Assembly (NCBI GenBank): GCA_903875575.1
Contig: CAIQWJ010000070.1
Coordinates: forward strand, 1 to 64,000
DNA length: 64,000 nt
From: an uncultured Acidobacteriia bacterium
GTDB lineage: Bacteria > Acidobacteriota > Terriglobia > Bryobacterales > Bryobacteraceae
Direction: 5' to 3'
In this document: one piece after another, positions 26,488 to 36,067 of the stretch
Numbering within the stretch: position 1 is the first letter of the stretch
Layout of the letters: every line of letters starts with the position of its first letter
Translations under genes and position numbers: made by a program
Notes under the pieces: generated by a model
Databases searched by the model: none
What the model saw: only the letters and a program-made list of their open reading frames with translations
What the model was told of the DNA's origin: nothing

Positions 26488-27828
26488 ATGAGCGCCCTCA
26501 AGGTGCTGACGGTCGGAGTGTATTTCGTGATCGGCCTGCGGGCTGCTGGTTTGCCTGCACCGGATTCGCAGGCGAATGGCGGGCATTCCGCCACATGCGC
26601 GAATCAGCAGAGCGCGGATGCAGCCTTCCGGCAGCGCGCATACACGACAGCCATACAGCTCTATGGGGAGTGCGTCACGACGTCCGGTGATCCGGAGGCG
26701 CGGGTGAACGCCCTCGCGGCCTACGGCATCGCACTGCACCAGGCGGGTCGCGACTCCGAGGCGCGGCCCGCACTGGAGCGCGCGCTGGCGGATTGGCCGC
26801 ACGTGGATCGGTTTGTCGCAGTAACCAGCCGAAGTGCCGTGTCGGGCGTACTAGCGGCGACTTATCGCGGCCTCGGCGATTATCAGAGCGCGGAGCGCGT
26901 TCTGCGCAACGAGATGAAAGACGAATCCGCCAGCGCGGGGAATCGTTCCAGCGTGATGGTGAACCTGGCCGATCTGCTGCGGGAAGAAGCGCGCGAGACC
27001 GAGGCGAGCGGCATTCTCACACAGGCAAGCCGGTTGCCTGGCCTGGCACGGCCGCAACGGCTCGGTATCCTGGTGGAGGCCGCAGAACTGGCTCGTGAAA
27101 TGCGCTTGTGGAACGAAAGCGTAACCCTGTGGAACGAGGTGATGGAAATCGCCCAAAACGAGCATTCGCTGCGGCTGGAAGAAGTGGCCACCGGCGGTCT
27201 GGGGGAGACGTGGTTCGCGGCAGGAGACCTGGCACGGGCCGAACCTCTGATCCGTCGCTCGCTGGGTCTGATTCGGGGCGATGCCGAGACCCGGCCCTCG
27301 CAGCTTGGCACGGCGCTGGCGCTGATGGCTCGCTTGTACCTGGCGGAAAACAAGCTGGCCATGGCGGAAGAGGCGCTGGACGAGGCGATCGCGAAGGATG
27401 GGGCGAGTCTGGGGCCTTCGCATCCGCAGATCGCGGTCCTGCTGGAACTGAGTGCCCTGACGAAGTCCCGGCGGGATGAGGCGCAGGCCGCCCGCGACGA
27501 CCTGGAGCGCGCGCGGACGATCATGAGCAGCCATTTCGGCGCGCGTTCCACGGCAGTGGCCGGAGTGCTCGCCACGCTCGGCGACGTGGAGATGCAGGCA
27601 AATCGTCCGGAAGCCGCCGTGGTGGAGTACGGGATGGCGGTTACGATGCTTCGGGAGACCGGGGCCGACACTCTGCAGTTCTGTTCCGGCGTGGTCGCAA
27701 GGTATGCCAGGGCGCTGAAGGCCACGCATCGCGGCGACGAAGCGAAGGACGTTCTCAGGAGTCTCGCCGCCGCCCGTAAGCCTGGTCTTGCGGTGGTGCC
27801 CGGGGCCGCAAGCTTCCACGAAAAGTGA
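26488..27828 (+). CDS. Secreted TPR-repeat protein
   Basis: The 446-residue protein starts at ATG 26488 after AAGGAG at 26473-26478, and has a signal-like N-terminus (LTVGVYFVIGLRAAGLPAP). The remainder is built of tetratricopeptide repeats, for example FRQRAYTTAIQLYGECV, RVNALAAYGIALHQAGRDSE, LGTALALMARLYLAENKLAM and VAGVLATLGDVEMQANRPEA. Repeats of this kind form protein-binding scaffolds. No catalytic domain is seen. It is followed 18 bp later by aroB on the same strand, although a functional link is not evident. Confidence 0.75.
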   Translation: MSALKVLTVGVYFVIGLRAAGLPAPDSQANGGHSATCANQQSADAAFRQRAYTTAIQLYGECVTTSGDPEARVNALAAYGIALHQAGRDSEARPALERALADWPHVDRFVAVTSRSAVSGVLAATYRGLGDYQSAERVLRNEMKDESASAGNRSSVMVNLADLLREEARETEASGILTQASRLPGLARPQRLGILVEAAELAREMRLWNESVTLWNEVMEIAQNEHSLRLEEVATGGLGETWFAAGDLARAEPLIRRSLGLIRGDAETRPSQLGTALALMARLYLAENKLAMAEEALDEAIAKDGASLGPSHPQIAVLLELSALTKSRRDEAQAARDDLERARTIMSSHFGARSTAVAGVLATLGDVEMQANRPEAAVVEYGMAVTMLRETGADTLQFCSGVVARYARALKATHRGDEAKDVLRSLAAARKPGLAVVPGAASFHEK

Positions 27829-27846
27829 GATGACACAATTGAGGAA

Positions 27847-28929
27847 ATGCCCCGGTTTCCTGTTGCAACACCCCAGCGGAATTACATCGCGGTGGTGGAG
27901 CGCGGCGCGATTGCGCGCCTTCCCGAGTTTTTACCTGAAAAATGTGGACGAGTGTTCGTCGTCACCGAACGCCGCGTGTGGGATCTGCACGGCGAGCGGG
28001 TGCGGGCGGCACTTGGCTCCGTAAACTTCCACACGCTGTTTTTCGCGGGCGGCGAAGAGAATAAGCGCCTCTCGCATGTGGAGCAGTTTGCCGAACAGAT
28101 GGCGGAATCGGGCGCGGACCGGTCAAGTCTGGTCATCGCGGTGGGCGGCGGCATCGTCACGGATCTCGCTGGTTTTCTGGCCGCGATTTATATGCGCGGC
28201 ATTCCGGTGATTCAGATTCCCACCACGCTGCTGGCACAGGTGGATGCGGCGGTGGGAGGCAAGACCGGCGGCAATCTGGTGGCGGGAAAGAACCTCATTG
28301 GTGCGTTTCACCAGCCGCTCGCAGTGCTGCTCGATTCCGACGTCCTCTCCACGCTGCCGGAGCGCGAATACCGCGCGGGGCTTTATGAAGTGATTAAGCA
28401 TGGCATCATCGCGTCGGAGCCGCTGTTCCGGCTGATGGAGACGCGACGCGACGCGGTGTTTGCGCAGGATCCTGCGATTGTGGAGCATCTGGTGGCGGAA
28501 TCAGTGCGGATCAAGGCTGAAGTGGTGACTGCCGACGAGCGGGAATCCGGGTTGCGTCGCATTCTGAATTTTGGCCATACCTTTGGGCATGCGCTGGAGG
28601 CGGAAACGAAATACTCGCACGTGCTGCACGGCGAAGGGGTTTCCTGGGGTATGCGCGCTGCTACGCATCTGGCGGGCGCGCTGGGTATGCTGCCGGCTGC
28701 GGATGTTGCGGCCATTCTGGATATATTGACGGCGTATGGGCCGATTCCGTCGCTGGCGGGGATTGGCGCGGAGCCGCTCCAGGTGCGTTTGCTGAAGGAT
28801 AAGAAGACGGTGCAGAGCAGGATTCATTTCGTGTTGCCCGTGAAAATCGGCGAAGTGGTGGTGAGGGCCGATGTGCCGGAAGACGCGGTGCGTGGCGCGA
28901 TTGAAGTCGCGCTGAGTGAGTGCCTGTGA
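27847..28929 (+). CDS. aroB: 3-Dehydroquinate synthase
   Basis: The 360-residue enzyme converts 3-deoxy-arabino-heptulosonate 7-phosphate to 3-dehydroquinate, the second step of the shikimate pathway, using NAD and a metal ion. GGGIVTDLAGFLAAIYMRGI, PTTLLAQVDAAVGGKTG, the metal-ligand region EVIKHGIIASEPLF, and the histidine motifs LNFGHTFGHALE and HGEGVSWGM are present. Its last codons overlap or abut the start of the menaquinone methyltransferase gene, suggesting an operon linking chorismate supply and quinone synthesis. Confidence 0.96.
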   Translation: MPRFPVATPQRNYIAVVERGAIARLPEFLPEKCGRVFVVTERRVWDLHGERVRAALGSVNFHTLFFAGGEENKRLSHVEQFAEQMAESGADRSSLVIAVGGGIVTDLAGFLAAIYMRGIPVIQIPTTLLAQVDAAVGGKTGGNLVAGKNLIGAFHQPLAVLLDSDVLSTLPEREYRAGLYEVIKHGIIASEPLFRLMETRRDAVFAQDPAIVEHLVAESVRIKAEVVTADERESGLRRILNFGHTFGHALEAETKYSHVLHGEGVSWGMRAATHLAGALGMLPAADVAAILDILTAYGPIPSLAGIGAEPLQVRLLKDKKTVQSRIHFVLPVKIGEVVVRADVPEDAVRGAIEVALSECL

Positions 28930-28931
28930 GC

Positions 28932-29675
28932 ATGAAACAGGGTGCGGGTACCACGCCTGAGGGCGCGCAATCAGAGCAGGAAGCGTCGCGATGGGTGCGG
29001 AGCATGTTTGGGCGCGTGGCGCATCGCTATGACCTGGCGAATCATCTGCTCTCGGCCAATATCGACAAGACCTGGCGCACTCGTACCGTGGAGCGGGTTC
29101 GCGATATCCTGATGCGGCCGAATGCGCGGGTGATGGATCTGGCGTGCGGAACCGGCGATCTTTTGGTCGCGTTGGAGCGCGAGGCTGGCCGCGGTTTGGT
29201 GGGCAGCGATTTCTGCCATCCCATGCTGGCTGGCGCGAAGAGTAAGCTGGCACGGCTGGGGCTGAAGTCGACGCTGCTGGAGGCGGATGCGTTGTCGCTG
29301 CCGCTGCCCGATGCGAGTCTGGATCTGATTACGATTGCGTTCGGGTTTCGGAATTTTTCGAATTATCGCAGTGGCCTGGTGGAGTTGCGACGGGTGCTGC
29401 GGCCCGGCGGGGCACTGGCGATTCTGGAATTCACGCAGCCGCCGAACAAGGCGTTCGCGGCGCTTTATAACTGGTATTCAAGGCGAGTGCTGCCGATTCT
29501 GGGCGGTATGATTTCGGGCGCTCCGGAAGCGTACAAGTATCTGCCGGAGTCTGTGCGGAAGTTCCCGGAGGCAGAGGAACTGGCGGTGCTGATGCGCGAG
29601 ACGGGGTATGGGCCGGTGGAGTGGGAGTATCTGACGTTCGGGATTGTGGCGCTGCACGTGGGGCGAGTGGGATAA
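28932..29675 (+). CDS. ubiE: Demethylmenaquinone methyltransferase (UbiE/MenG)
   Basis: The 247-residue protein is a SAM-dependent C-methyltransferase of the UbiE/MenG family, which performs the last methylation in menaquinone (or a ubiquinone) synthesis. RVAHRYDLANHLLSANID, the SAM-binding VMDLACGTGDLL and ITIAFGFRNFSNYRSGLVEL are diagnostic. The ATG at 28932 is two bases after the aroB stop; a GTG at 28920 would overlap aroB. In an acidobacterium the product is most likely menaquinone. Confidence 0.93.
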   Translation: MKQGAGTTPEGAQSEQEASRWVRSMFGRVAHRYDLANHLLSANIDKTWRTRTVERVRDILMRPNARVMDLACGTGDLLVALEREAGRGLVGSDFCHPMLAGAKSKLARLGLKSTLLEADALSLPLPDASLDLITIAFGFRNFSNYRSGLVELRRVLRPGGALAILEFTQPPNKAFAALYNWYSRRVLPILGGMISGAPEAYKYLPESVRKFPEAEELAVLMRETGYGPVEWEYLTFGIVALHVGRVG

Positions 29676-29703
29676 GGAAAGCCGGAGGGTTTCCGAACAA
29701 CTC

Positions 29704-29889
29704 GTGACGTCTCTTGCCGCAACGGCCTTTCCGACATTTGCCGGGTTAATCGGCACTCTGATCAACAACCAGCGATTGAACGACACAAATCGGCATATCG
29801 ACGACGTGAAGGATATTCTGCGTTCCGAGATGTATCGCATCGAGCAGGTACTGGATGCGCGGCTGAAGCATCTTGAAGAGCACCTGTAA
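29704..29889 (+). CDS. Small membrane-anchored coiled-coil protein
   Basis: The frame encodes one hydrophobic helix (VTSLAATAFPTFAGLIGTLI) followed by a charged amphipathic helix (DDVKDILRSEMYRIEQVL). I chose the GTG at 29704 (61 residues); the frame is open back to 29644, overlapping the preceding gene, and GGAGGG at 29683-29688 lies rather far from the GTG. Small proteins of this shape are common in acidobacteria, but the function is unknown. Confidence 0.5.
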   Translation: MTSLAATAFPTFAGLIGTLINNQRLNDTNRHIDDVKDILRSEMYRIEQVLDARLKHLEEHL

Positions 29890-29915
29890 AACCTTCAAGG
29901 ATGGGGCGTCCCTCC

Positions 29916-32216
29916 CTACGCGCGGAAGGCGTAACCCAACTCAGTGAGTCCGGCGACGATATGGTCGTATAGCGCGGTCGTTTCGGGCGATGACAGTGTG
30001 CGGTCCGGTGCGCCAGCAACGATACGGAACGTGACGCTCTTGCGGCCCTCCGGCAAAGGTGCGCCCTGGAACTCGCGGACATATTCCACCGCTTCCATGA
30101 GTTCACCCGCATACTGGCGGATGTGGATTTCGAGGTTGGCTGCAAGTTCACGCGCGTCGGCAATCACCGAGAGATCGAAGGCACTCACCGGGAAACGGCG
30201 GACTGGTTTGTACTTGCCGCGCTCCGGTTTCAGTTCCTGGAGTAGAGCAAGATCCAGATCCAGCACGGCGGCGCGTCCAGCATCCACCAGCGTGGGGTGC
30301 AGTTCGCTCAGACGGCCGACTGCCCTGCCCTGCCACCAGAGTTCCGCGCAACGCGCCGGATGCTCCCAGGAGTGCGGCTGCGCCGGGCGCACGTGCAGAC
30401 CCGGAGCCAGTGATTCAGCCAAGCGTTTGAGTTCGAGAAGAGCGTCCTGCGAGTTCGCGGCGGCCTTCGCGTAGAGCGCCGCCATGATGTGCGGGCGCTC
30501 TTCCGGTTTGGCCGCAGTCTTGTGGATCTCATGGCCGATTTCGAAGAGACGGAATTCGTCGAAGTGCTTCGCGTTTTCCACGATGTTGCCGTGGATGCCC
30601 GGCAGCAGCGACGTTCGCATCAGTTCCTGACCGGCGGCGATGGGATTGAGCACGCGCACATGATCTTCAACGGAGAGACCGAAGCGGCGGGCGGATTCTT
30701 CGCTGATGAAGGAATAATTCGAGACTTCGTTGTAGCCTCGCGCGGTTACCAGACGGCGGACTGAGCGCAGGAATTCGCGCTCCGGAGGATCGAACGAGGG
30801 CGCGCACGGCACGAGCGGCGGCGTGGGCACGATGGAGTCGTAGCCGATCATACGACCGACCTCTTCCACCAGATCATCCGGCATGGCGACGTCTTTCGTG
30901 GCGCGCCAGGACGGAATCGAAACGGAGAAACTGCGGGGGCCTGACTCGGTCACGCCGAATTGCAGGCTTTCGAGGATGCGGCGAACTTCGGCGGCATCGA
31001 GTACGCGCCCGAGTTTGCGGGCCAGCCAGTCGAGATTGAGATCGAGCGGCGCGGGCGAAGTGAGTTCCGCACTGCGGTCGGCCAGGCCACCTACCAGACG
31101 GATGCCTGGGGAAATCAGGGGCAACAGTTCCAGCGCGCGGGCCAGGGCGCGGACGGTGTTGAGCGGATCCTGCGATTTCTCGAAACGCATGGAAGCGTCC
31201 GTGCGGAGCTTGAGCGCCACGGACGACTTGCGCACGTTCCCGGCATTGAAGTTCGCGCTTTCGAGAACGATGGAAGTTGTGGTGTCGGAAATCGCGCTGT
31301 CGCGTCCGCCGATGATACCGGCAATGGCAATGGGACCGGCACCATCCGCAATCACGACATTTGACGGAGCCAGCGTGTAGGTTTCGTCGTTCAACGCCAC
31401 GATGGTCTCGCCATCGCGGGCCGGGCGGGCATAGATGGTATCGCCCGTCAGTTTGGAGCGATCGAACGCATGCATTGGCTGCGCAAGTTCGGCCATGATG
31501 TAGTTCGTGAGATCGACAATGTTACTGATCGGATTGAGGCCCACCGAAGTCAACCGATGCTGCATCCAGAGCGGCGACGGCTGCACCGTGACGTTTTCGA
31601 AAACCAACGCACTGTAGCGCGGGCACAGCGCCAAATCTTCAATCTCAACCTTGATCGGGCTGCCCTGTGCGGGCAACACGCTTAAATTGACGGGATCGCG
31701 CAGTGCCTTGCCGGTAATCGCAGCCACTTCCCGCGCCATCCCGTGGTGACCCCAGAGATCCGGCCTGTGCGTGATGCTCTTGTTGTCGATCTCAATGACG
31801 TGATCCGTGGGAGGGAGTTCGTCGGAACCCGTCAGTTCGATGATGCCTTCGTGATCGCGGCTGATGCCGAGTTCCGAGGCGCTGGCCAGCATGCCTTCGC
31901 TCAGCACGCCAGCGATGGATTTGTTACCGAGCGGCACGTAAACTGTCGTGATGCCAGCCCGGCAGTTGGGAGCGCCGCAGACGACCGTCTTGCGACCGTA
32001 CTTGCCCGCATCGACAATCGCTTTGACTACATGCTTGCCACCCGGAATCGCTTCAACGGACTCCACCTTCGCGGGCACGGCACCAGCGAGCAACTCGCCC
32101 GCAAGCTCAATGCCTTCGCACTCGGCGGTCTTCATGGTGATCAGGCGTTCCAGCGATTCCGCGGGAGCGTCCAGCCCATCCACCAGAGAACGGATCCAAT
32201 TGTAGGAGAACTTCAT
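29916..32216 (-). CDS. pheT: Phenylalanyl-tRNA synthetase beta subunit
   Basis: The 766-residue beta chain of the alpha2-beta2 synthetase. It starts with the family N-terminus (MKFSYNWIRSLVDGL), carries the tRNA-binding EMAP-like domain (KVESVEAIPGGKHVVKAIVD), the B3/B4 editing domain (HRPDLWGHHGMAREVAAI), the B5 domain and the C-terminal ferredoxin-fold anticodon-binding domain (YKPVRRFPVSAFDLSVIAD). It directly abuts pheS with no gap. Length is slightly below the E. coli chain. Confidence 0.96.
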   Translation of the reverse strand: MKFSYNWIRSLVDGLDAPAESLERLITMKTAECEGIELAGELLAGAVPAKVESVEAIPGGKHVVKAIVDAGKYGRKTVVCGAPNCRAGITTVYVPLGNKSIAGVLSEGMLASASELGISRDHEGIIELTGSDELPPTDHVIEIDNKSITHRPDLWGHHGMAREVAAITGKALRDPVNLSVLPAQGSPIKVEIEDLALCPRYSALVFENVTVQPSPLWMQHRLTSVGLNPISNIVDLTNYIMAELAQPMHAFDRSKLTGDTIYARPARDGETIVALNDETYTLAPSNVVIADGAGPIAIAGIIGGRDSAISDTTTSIVLESANFNAGNVRKSSVALKLRTDASMRFEKSQDPLNTVRALARALELLPLISPGIRLVGGLADRSAELTSPAPLDLNLDWLARKLGRVLDAAEVRRILESLQFGVTESGPRSFSVSIPSWRATKDVAMPDDLVEEVGRMIGYDSIVPTPPLVPCAPSFDPPEREFLRSVRRLVTARGYNEVSNYSFISEESARRFGLSVEDHVRVLNPIAAGQELMRTSLLPGIHGNIVENAKHFDEFRLFEIGHEIHKTAAKPEERPHIMAALYAKAAANSQDALLELKRLAESLAPGLHVRPAQPHSWEHPARCAELWWQGRAVGRLSELHPTLVDAGRAAVLDLDLALLQELKPERGKYKPVRRFPVSAFDLSVIADARELAANLEIHIRQYAGELMEAVEYVREFQGAPLPEGRKSVTFRIVAGAPDRTLSSPETTALYDHIVAGLTELGYAFRA

Positions 32217-33224
32217 TTAAAACTGCCTCAGGAAACGGAGATCGCCGCTCTGCAGCCACCGGATATCGTCAATGGCGTAACGCATCATCACCAGGCGCGT
32301 GAGGCCCAGCCCGAACGCAAAACCGTTCCACTCATTCGGATCAATGCCGCTGCGACGCAGCACGTGAGGATTCACCAGCCCACAGGGCAGCAGTTCCACC
32401 CAGCCGCTCTGTTTGCAGACCGGGCAGCCATCGCCGCCGCAGATCAGGCAGCGGATATCGAGTTCGAAACCAGGTTCCACGAACGGGAAATAACCCGGTC
32501 GCAAACGCACTGTCACTTCTTTTTTGAAGATGGCAGTGAGCAGCGTCTTCATGAAGTAGGTGAGGTTGCCGACCGAGACGTCCTTATCGATCATCATGCC
32601 TTCCAGCTGATAGAAGGTATGTTCGTGCGAGGCGTCCACCGATTCGTTGCGGAACACGCGACCCGGCGCAATCATGCGCAGAGGAGGGCCAAGCTTTTCC
32701 ATGCCACGCACCTGTACGGGCGACGTGTGGGTGCGAAGCAGGTGACCACCGTCCAGCCAGAACGTATCCTGCATATCGCGCGCCGGATGGTCGCCCGGGA
32801 TATTGAGTGCGTCGAAATTATGGAATTCGGTTTCCACTTCCGGTCCGTCGAGCACCGTAAAACCCATGGACCGAAACAGATCTTCGATTTCCCACTGGAT
32901 CTGCGTGATGGGATGGAGGCTGCCGGGGGCCACACCGCTGGCGGGCACCGTGAGATCCAGCCATTCGGAATCCAGCCGCGCCGCAAGGGCAACGCGGTCG
33001 AAGCCGGACTTCTTGTCGTCGTAGGCCGATTCGAGGGCCAGCTTCGAAGCGTTGATGAACTTGCCGCGGGCGACGCGTTCATCGGCCGTGAGCTTGCCCA
33101 TGTCCTTGCTGAGCTGCGCGAGCACGCCTTTGCGCCCGAGCACTTCCACGCGAACCGCTTCCAGCTCTTCACCCGTCTGCGCCGTGCCAATGCGGGCGAG
33201 CGCGCTATCGACAAGATCCTGCAT
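32217..33224 (-). CDS. pheS: Phenylalanyl-tRNA synthetase alpha subunit
   Basis: The 335-residue catalytic subunit activates phenylalanine and charges tRNA-Phe. Class II motifs are seen (motif 2 in MIAPGRVFRNESVDASHEHTF, motif 3 in GFAFGLGLTRLVMMRY), preceded by the N-terminal coiled coil. A four-cysteine insertion (CLICGGDGCPVCKQSGW) resembles a zinc knuckle and is found in many bacterial PheS. The gene lies 6 bases after a conserved-looking unknown gene and directly before pheT. Confidence 0.96.
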   Translation of the reverse strand: MQDLVDSALARIGTAQTGEELEAVRVEVLGRKGVLAQLSKDMGKLTADERVARGKFINASKLALESAYDDKKSGFDRVALAARLDSEWLDLTVPASGVAPGSLHPITQIQWEIEDLFRSMGFTVLDGPEVETEFHNFDALNIPGDHPARDMQDTFWLDGGHLLRTHTSPVQVRGMEKLGPPLRMIAPGRVFRNESVDASHEHTFYQLEGMMIDKDVSVGNLTYFMKTLLTAIFKKEVTVRLRPGYFPFVEPGFELDIRCLICGGDGCPVCKQSGWVELLPCGLVNPHVLRRSGIDPNEWNGFAFGLGLTRLVMMRYAIDDIRWLQSGDLRFLRQF

Positions 33225-33230
33225 AGCGCG

Positions 33231-33692
33231 TTAAGCCGCGGGCAGGAAAGCCTGCGGCTCCGAACCCAGCTCGCAGCCGAGGTGGTTGATGTAGAACAGC
33301 AGCAGGGTTTCGGGGTACTCCGCTTTGAACTTCTCAAAAGTACGGGCCTGCCAGCCTTCGGTCAGATACTTCGGCGCGTCGATTTCTTTCTCGAAGAAGC
33401 CGCCCTGATTGGGAATCTCCAGAAAATCGAGTACGGCGATGATCATCTCCATATGAGCGATGAGGATCGCCTGGGAAAGATCGGTCGCGAACTCGGCATC
33501 CTGCGCTTCCAGCCGCTTCATGAAGCGCGGCACGGCGAGGCGCAGGTTTTCGGTGTTGAGTTTGGCCAGATGCGTACGAATCTTAAAGCGTTCGTAGAGC
33601 TGGTACGTCCTTAGTTTTCCAATGGAAATACCGCGGACGAGTTGCCGCAGGCGCTCTTCGCCGAGCTGCAGGAACACGTCTGAAATTGTCAT
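33231..33692 (-). CDS. Protein of unknown function upstream of pheST
   Basis: The 153-residue protein is mostly alpha-helical by appearance, without signal peptide or membrane helix. Segments such as LGEERLRQLVRGISIGKLRT and LLLFYINHLGCELGSEPQAF look well structured. I do not recognise a family. It is the first gene of a tight operon with pheS (6-base gap) and pheT, which suggests constant co-expression with the synthetase. Confidence 0.7.
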   Translation of the reverse strand: MTISDVFLQLGEERLRQLVRGISIGKLRTYQLYERFKIRTHLAKLNTENLRLAVPRFMKRLEAQDAEFATDLSQAILIAHMEMIIAVLDFLEIPNQGGFFEKEIDAPKYLTEGWQARTFEKFKAEYPETLLLFYINHLGCELGSEPQAFLPAA

Positions 33693-33832
33693 AAAAGAAG
33701 GGCTGAAACCATGTCCCGGAAGAGGCTATCCGCCAGCCGGAACGCGGCGCGTTCAAAAGGTCAGCGTAGCACAGCGGGCGGGACGCCGCGTGACAAACCG
33801 GCGACAAACCGAAGGCATGGAACGTCGCGCGA

Positions 33833-33838
33833 TATAAT
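33833..33838 (+). promoter_or_regulatory. Putative -10 element of purA
   Basis: A perfect TATAAT lies 40 bases before the purA start codon in the gap between divergent genes. No good -35 element is seen at normal spacing, so this is a tentative call. Confidence 0.4.
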
Positions 33839-33877
33839 GACAAGTTGGCCGGTTCAGGCCTCAACTCCTACACATAC

Positions 33878-35182
33878 ATGAGCAATCTCATCATTCTCGG
33901 CGCGCAGTGGGGCGACGAAGGCAAGGGCAAACTGGTCGACATCCTTGCCGATCGCTTCGATTACATCGTCCGCTATCAGGGCGGCAATAACGCAGGACAC
34001 ACGATCTGGATCGGCGAGCGCAAATTCGTGCTGCGTCTGGTGCCCAGCGGCATCCTCCATCCCGGCAAAACGGCCGTGATCGGCAACGGTCTCGTGGTGG
34101 ATCCGATCGGACTGTTTGAAGAAGTCGAGTCGCTGAACGCGGCAGGCATCGACGCCGAGAAGCAACTGCGCATCAGCAATCGCGCGCAGGTACTGTTTCC
34201 CTCGCACCGGCTGGTGGAGAAGATCAGCGAGATGGCCCCCGGGCGCACGCCGATTGGCACCACGCTCAAGGGTATTGGGCCGTGTTATGAAGATAAGATC
34301 GGGCGGCGCGGCATTCGCATGGCGGATCTGCTGGACCGCAGCTATTTCCGCGAGACGGTGAAGGCGCTGATTGCCGATCACCAGACACGCGCGCGTGCCT
34401 TCGGGATTGACGACGCGATCGACGCCGACGACATTGCCGACCGCTACGCGGAAGCGGCGGAGCGGATGCGCCCGATGATTTGCGACACGTCCGCGCTGCT
34501 GAATCAGGCGATGCGCGACGGCAAAAACCTGCTGTTTGAAGGTGCGCAGGGCACGATGCTGGATATCGACCACGGGACGTATCCGTTCGTGACGTCATCC
34601 AGTTCCTCTGCCGGTGGCGCGTGTACAGGTACCGGCGTGCCGCCGACGAAGATCACCGCGGTGATCGGGATTTCGAAGACGTATACGACGCGCGTGGGCG
34701 GCGGTCCGTTCCCCACCGAGGCGCTGGATGCGGCGGGCGACGAGATCCGCAATCGCGGGCATGAGTTTGGCAGCGTGACGGGGCGGCCGCGCCGTTGCGG
34801 CTGGTTCGATACGCCGGTACTGCGGTACTCGGCGGCGATCAACGGTTTCGAAACGATGGTGGTGACGAAGCTCGACGTGCTGGACGATCTGGATGAGATT
34901 CCGGTCTGCGTGGCCTACAGCATTGACGGTAAGGTGACGCTGGATATGCCGGCGACGGTGCGGGAACTGGCGAAGGCGGAGCCGATTTACGAGACGCTGC
35001 CGGGCTGGAAGAGTTCCACGGTGGGGATTTCGGACTGGGATCAGCTGCCGGCGGCCGCGAAGCGGTATGTGGAGTTTCTGGAAGCGAAGACCGGTGTGGA
35101 AGCGGGCTGCGTTTCGACGGGGCCGGAGCGCACGCAGACGATTGTGCGAGCAGGGTCGAAGTTCGCGAAGATCACGGGGTAG
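33878..35182 (+). CDS. purA: Adenylosuccinate synthetase
   Basis: The 434-residue enzyme joins IMP and aspartate with GTP to give adenylosuccinate, the first committed step to AMP. The N-terminal GTP-binding motif GAQWGDEGKGK (residues 8-18), NNAGHTI, TPIGTTLKGIGPCYEDKIGR, FEGAQGTMLDIDHGTYPFVT and TVGISDW-type C-terminal motifs are intact. The start is the ATG at 33878; the upstream codons in the frame are not part of the family N-terminus. It is divergent from the pheST operon. Confidence 0.97.
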   Translation: MSNLIILGAQWGDEGKGKLVDILADRFDYIVRYQGGNNAGHTIWIGERKFVLRLVPSGILHPGKTAVIGNGLVVDPIGLFEEVESLNAAGIDAEKQLRISNRAQVLFPSHRLVEKISEMAPGRTPIGTTLKGIGPCYEDKIGRRGIRMADLLDRSYFRETVKALIADHQTRARAFGIDDAIDADDIADRYAEAAERMRPMICDTSALLNQAMRDGKNLLFEGAQGTMLDIDHGTYPFVTSSSSSAGGACTGTGVPPTKITAVIGISKTYTTRVGGGPFPTEALDAAGDEIRNRGHEFGSVTGRPRRCGWFDTPVLRYSAAINGFETMVVTKLDVLDDLDEIPVCVAYSIDGKVTLDMPATVRELAKAEPIYETLPGWKSSTVGISDWDQLPAAAKRYVEFLEAKTGVEAGCVSTGPERTQTIVRAGSKFAKITG

Positions 35183-35187
35183 ACGAT

Positions 35188-35700
35188 ATGGCCAAGACGA
35201 AGCGGGCGGCGGCATCGACCAGGAAGGCCAGCGCCGTGGTGAGCGAGAAAAGACCGAAGCTCTTCGTTTCCTTCTGGCATATTTCGCTGCTGAACTTCCC
35301 CACGGGGAACTTCAGGAAGCGCCGGATCACAACGCTCGCGGCTAAACGGTTAATCCAGCAGGCGCGAAAGACCGATGGCTTCATGGGCGTGAGCGACGAC
35401 GATCTCTTCGCGCCTCACCGCAAGCGGGAGCAGGAGAAGCACCAGGAGTTGTGCGACGTGCTGACGAAGGATCTCGGCATCCCGATGGCCCAGAGCGACT
35501 TCGCCAGTGCGTGGGATGACGATCCGCTCTACTGCATCAATCCGCTGGTGTTCGCGAATGTGGAAGGTACTGGCCGGTTGCTGGTGGTGACCTGTTGCTA
35601 CGTGCTCGCGGAGACCCGGAAGAAGAAGGATTTCCCCGCTTTCAGGATTGACCCGGCCACGGTGGAGTTCCACCTGTTTGAAGCTGCGGCCAAGCGGTAA
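35188..35700 (+). CDS. Hypothetical protein
   Basis: The 170-residue protein has a basic N-terminus (MAKTKRAAASTRKA) and a soluble body with no recognised domain. It begins 5 bases after the purA stop. It opens a short run of genes (35.2-37.1 kb) that look accessory. The start could also be a later methionine. No function is proposed. Confidence 0.6.
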   Translation: MAKTKRAAASTRKASAVVSEKRPKLFVSFWHISLLNFPTGNFRKRRITTLAAKRLIQQARKTDGFMGVSDDDLFAPHRKREQEKHQELCDVLTKDLGIPMAQSDFASAWDDDPLYCINPLVFANVEGTGRLLVVTCCYVLAETRKKKDFPAFRIDPATVEFHLFEAAAKR

Positions 35701-35737
35701 GAGAGAACCGGCCGCGAAAACGCGCTAAAATCCTCGT

Positions 35738-36067
35738 ATGACCCGCGCTGTTAAAGAGCTTTCGCCGGACCAGAAGAAGGTCATTGAAGATTTGCTCTGT
35801 CGGCCGCTGCCGGAAGATGAAACGATTAGTGTGCGCTCTTTCGCCCCGCCACTTGTTCCCGAGCACGAGCTTCGTGAGGGACCATTCGACCGAACACCCG
35901 GAGTCGGTCGCGGGTCGGTAGCTATCTTCGATGAAGACTGGTACAAGCCAATCTCGGACGACACCTACATGGAGGCGGTGGCGCTCGGTGAATCTGCGCT
36001 GAAACGGGGCGAGTATCTGGCTCACGAAGACGTTGGCCGAAGGCTCGAACGTTTTCTCAAGAGCTAA
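35738..36067 (+). CDS. Hypothetical protein, HNH-gene partner
   Basis: The 109-residue protein has a polar sequence with no membrane helix or recognised domain; the C-terminal part (YMEAVALGESALKRGEYLAH) resembles the regulatory helix of small antitoxins of prevent-host-death or ribbon-helix-helix type, but the match is weak. It overlaps the next gene by 35 bases, so the two are probably translated together. Confidence 0.6.
   Translation: MTRAVKELSPDQKKVIEDLLCRPLPEDETISVRSFAPPLVPEHELREGPFDRTPGVGRGSVAIFDEDWYKPISDDTYMEAVALGESALKRGEYLAHEDVGRRLERFLKS

Noticed and set aside
31743-33614. Long open frame opposite pheT, pheS and the upstream unknown gene
   Set aside because: It crosses three genes with conserved function on the other strand and has no domain of its own.
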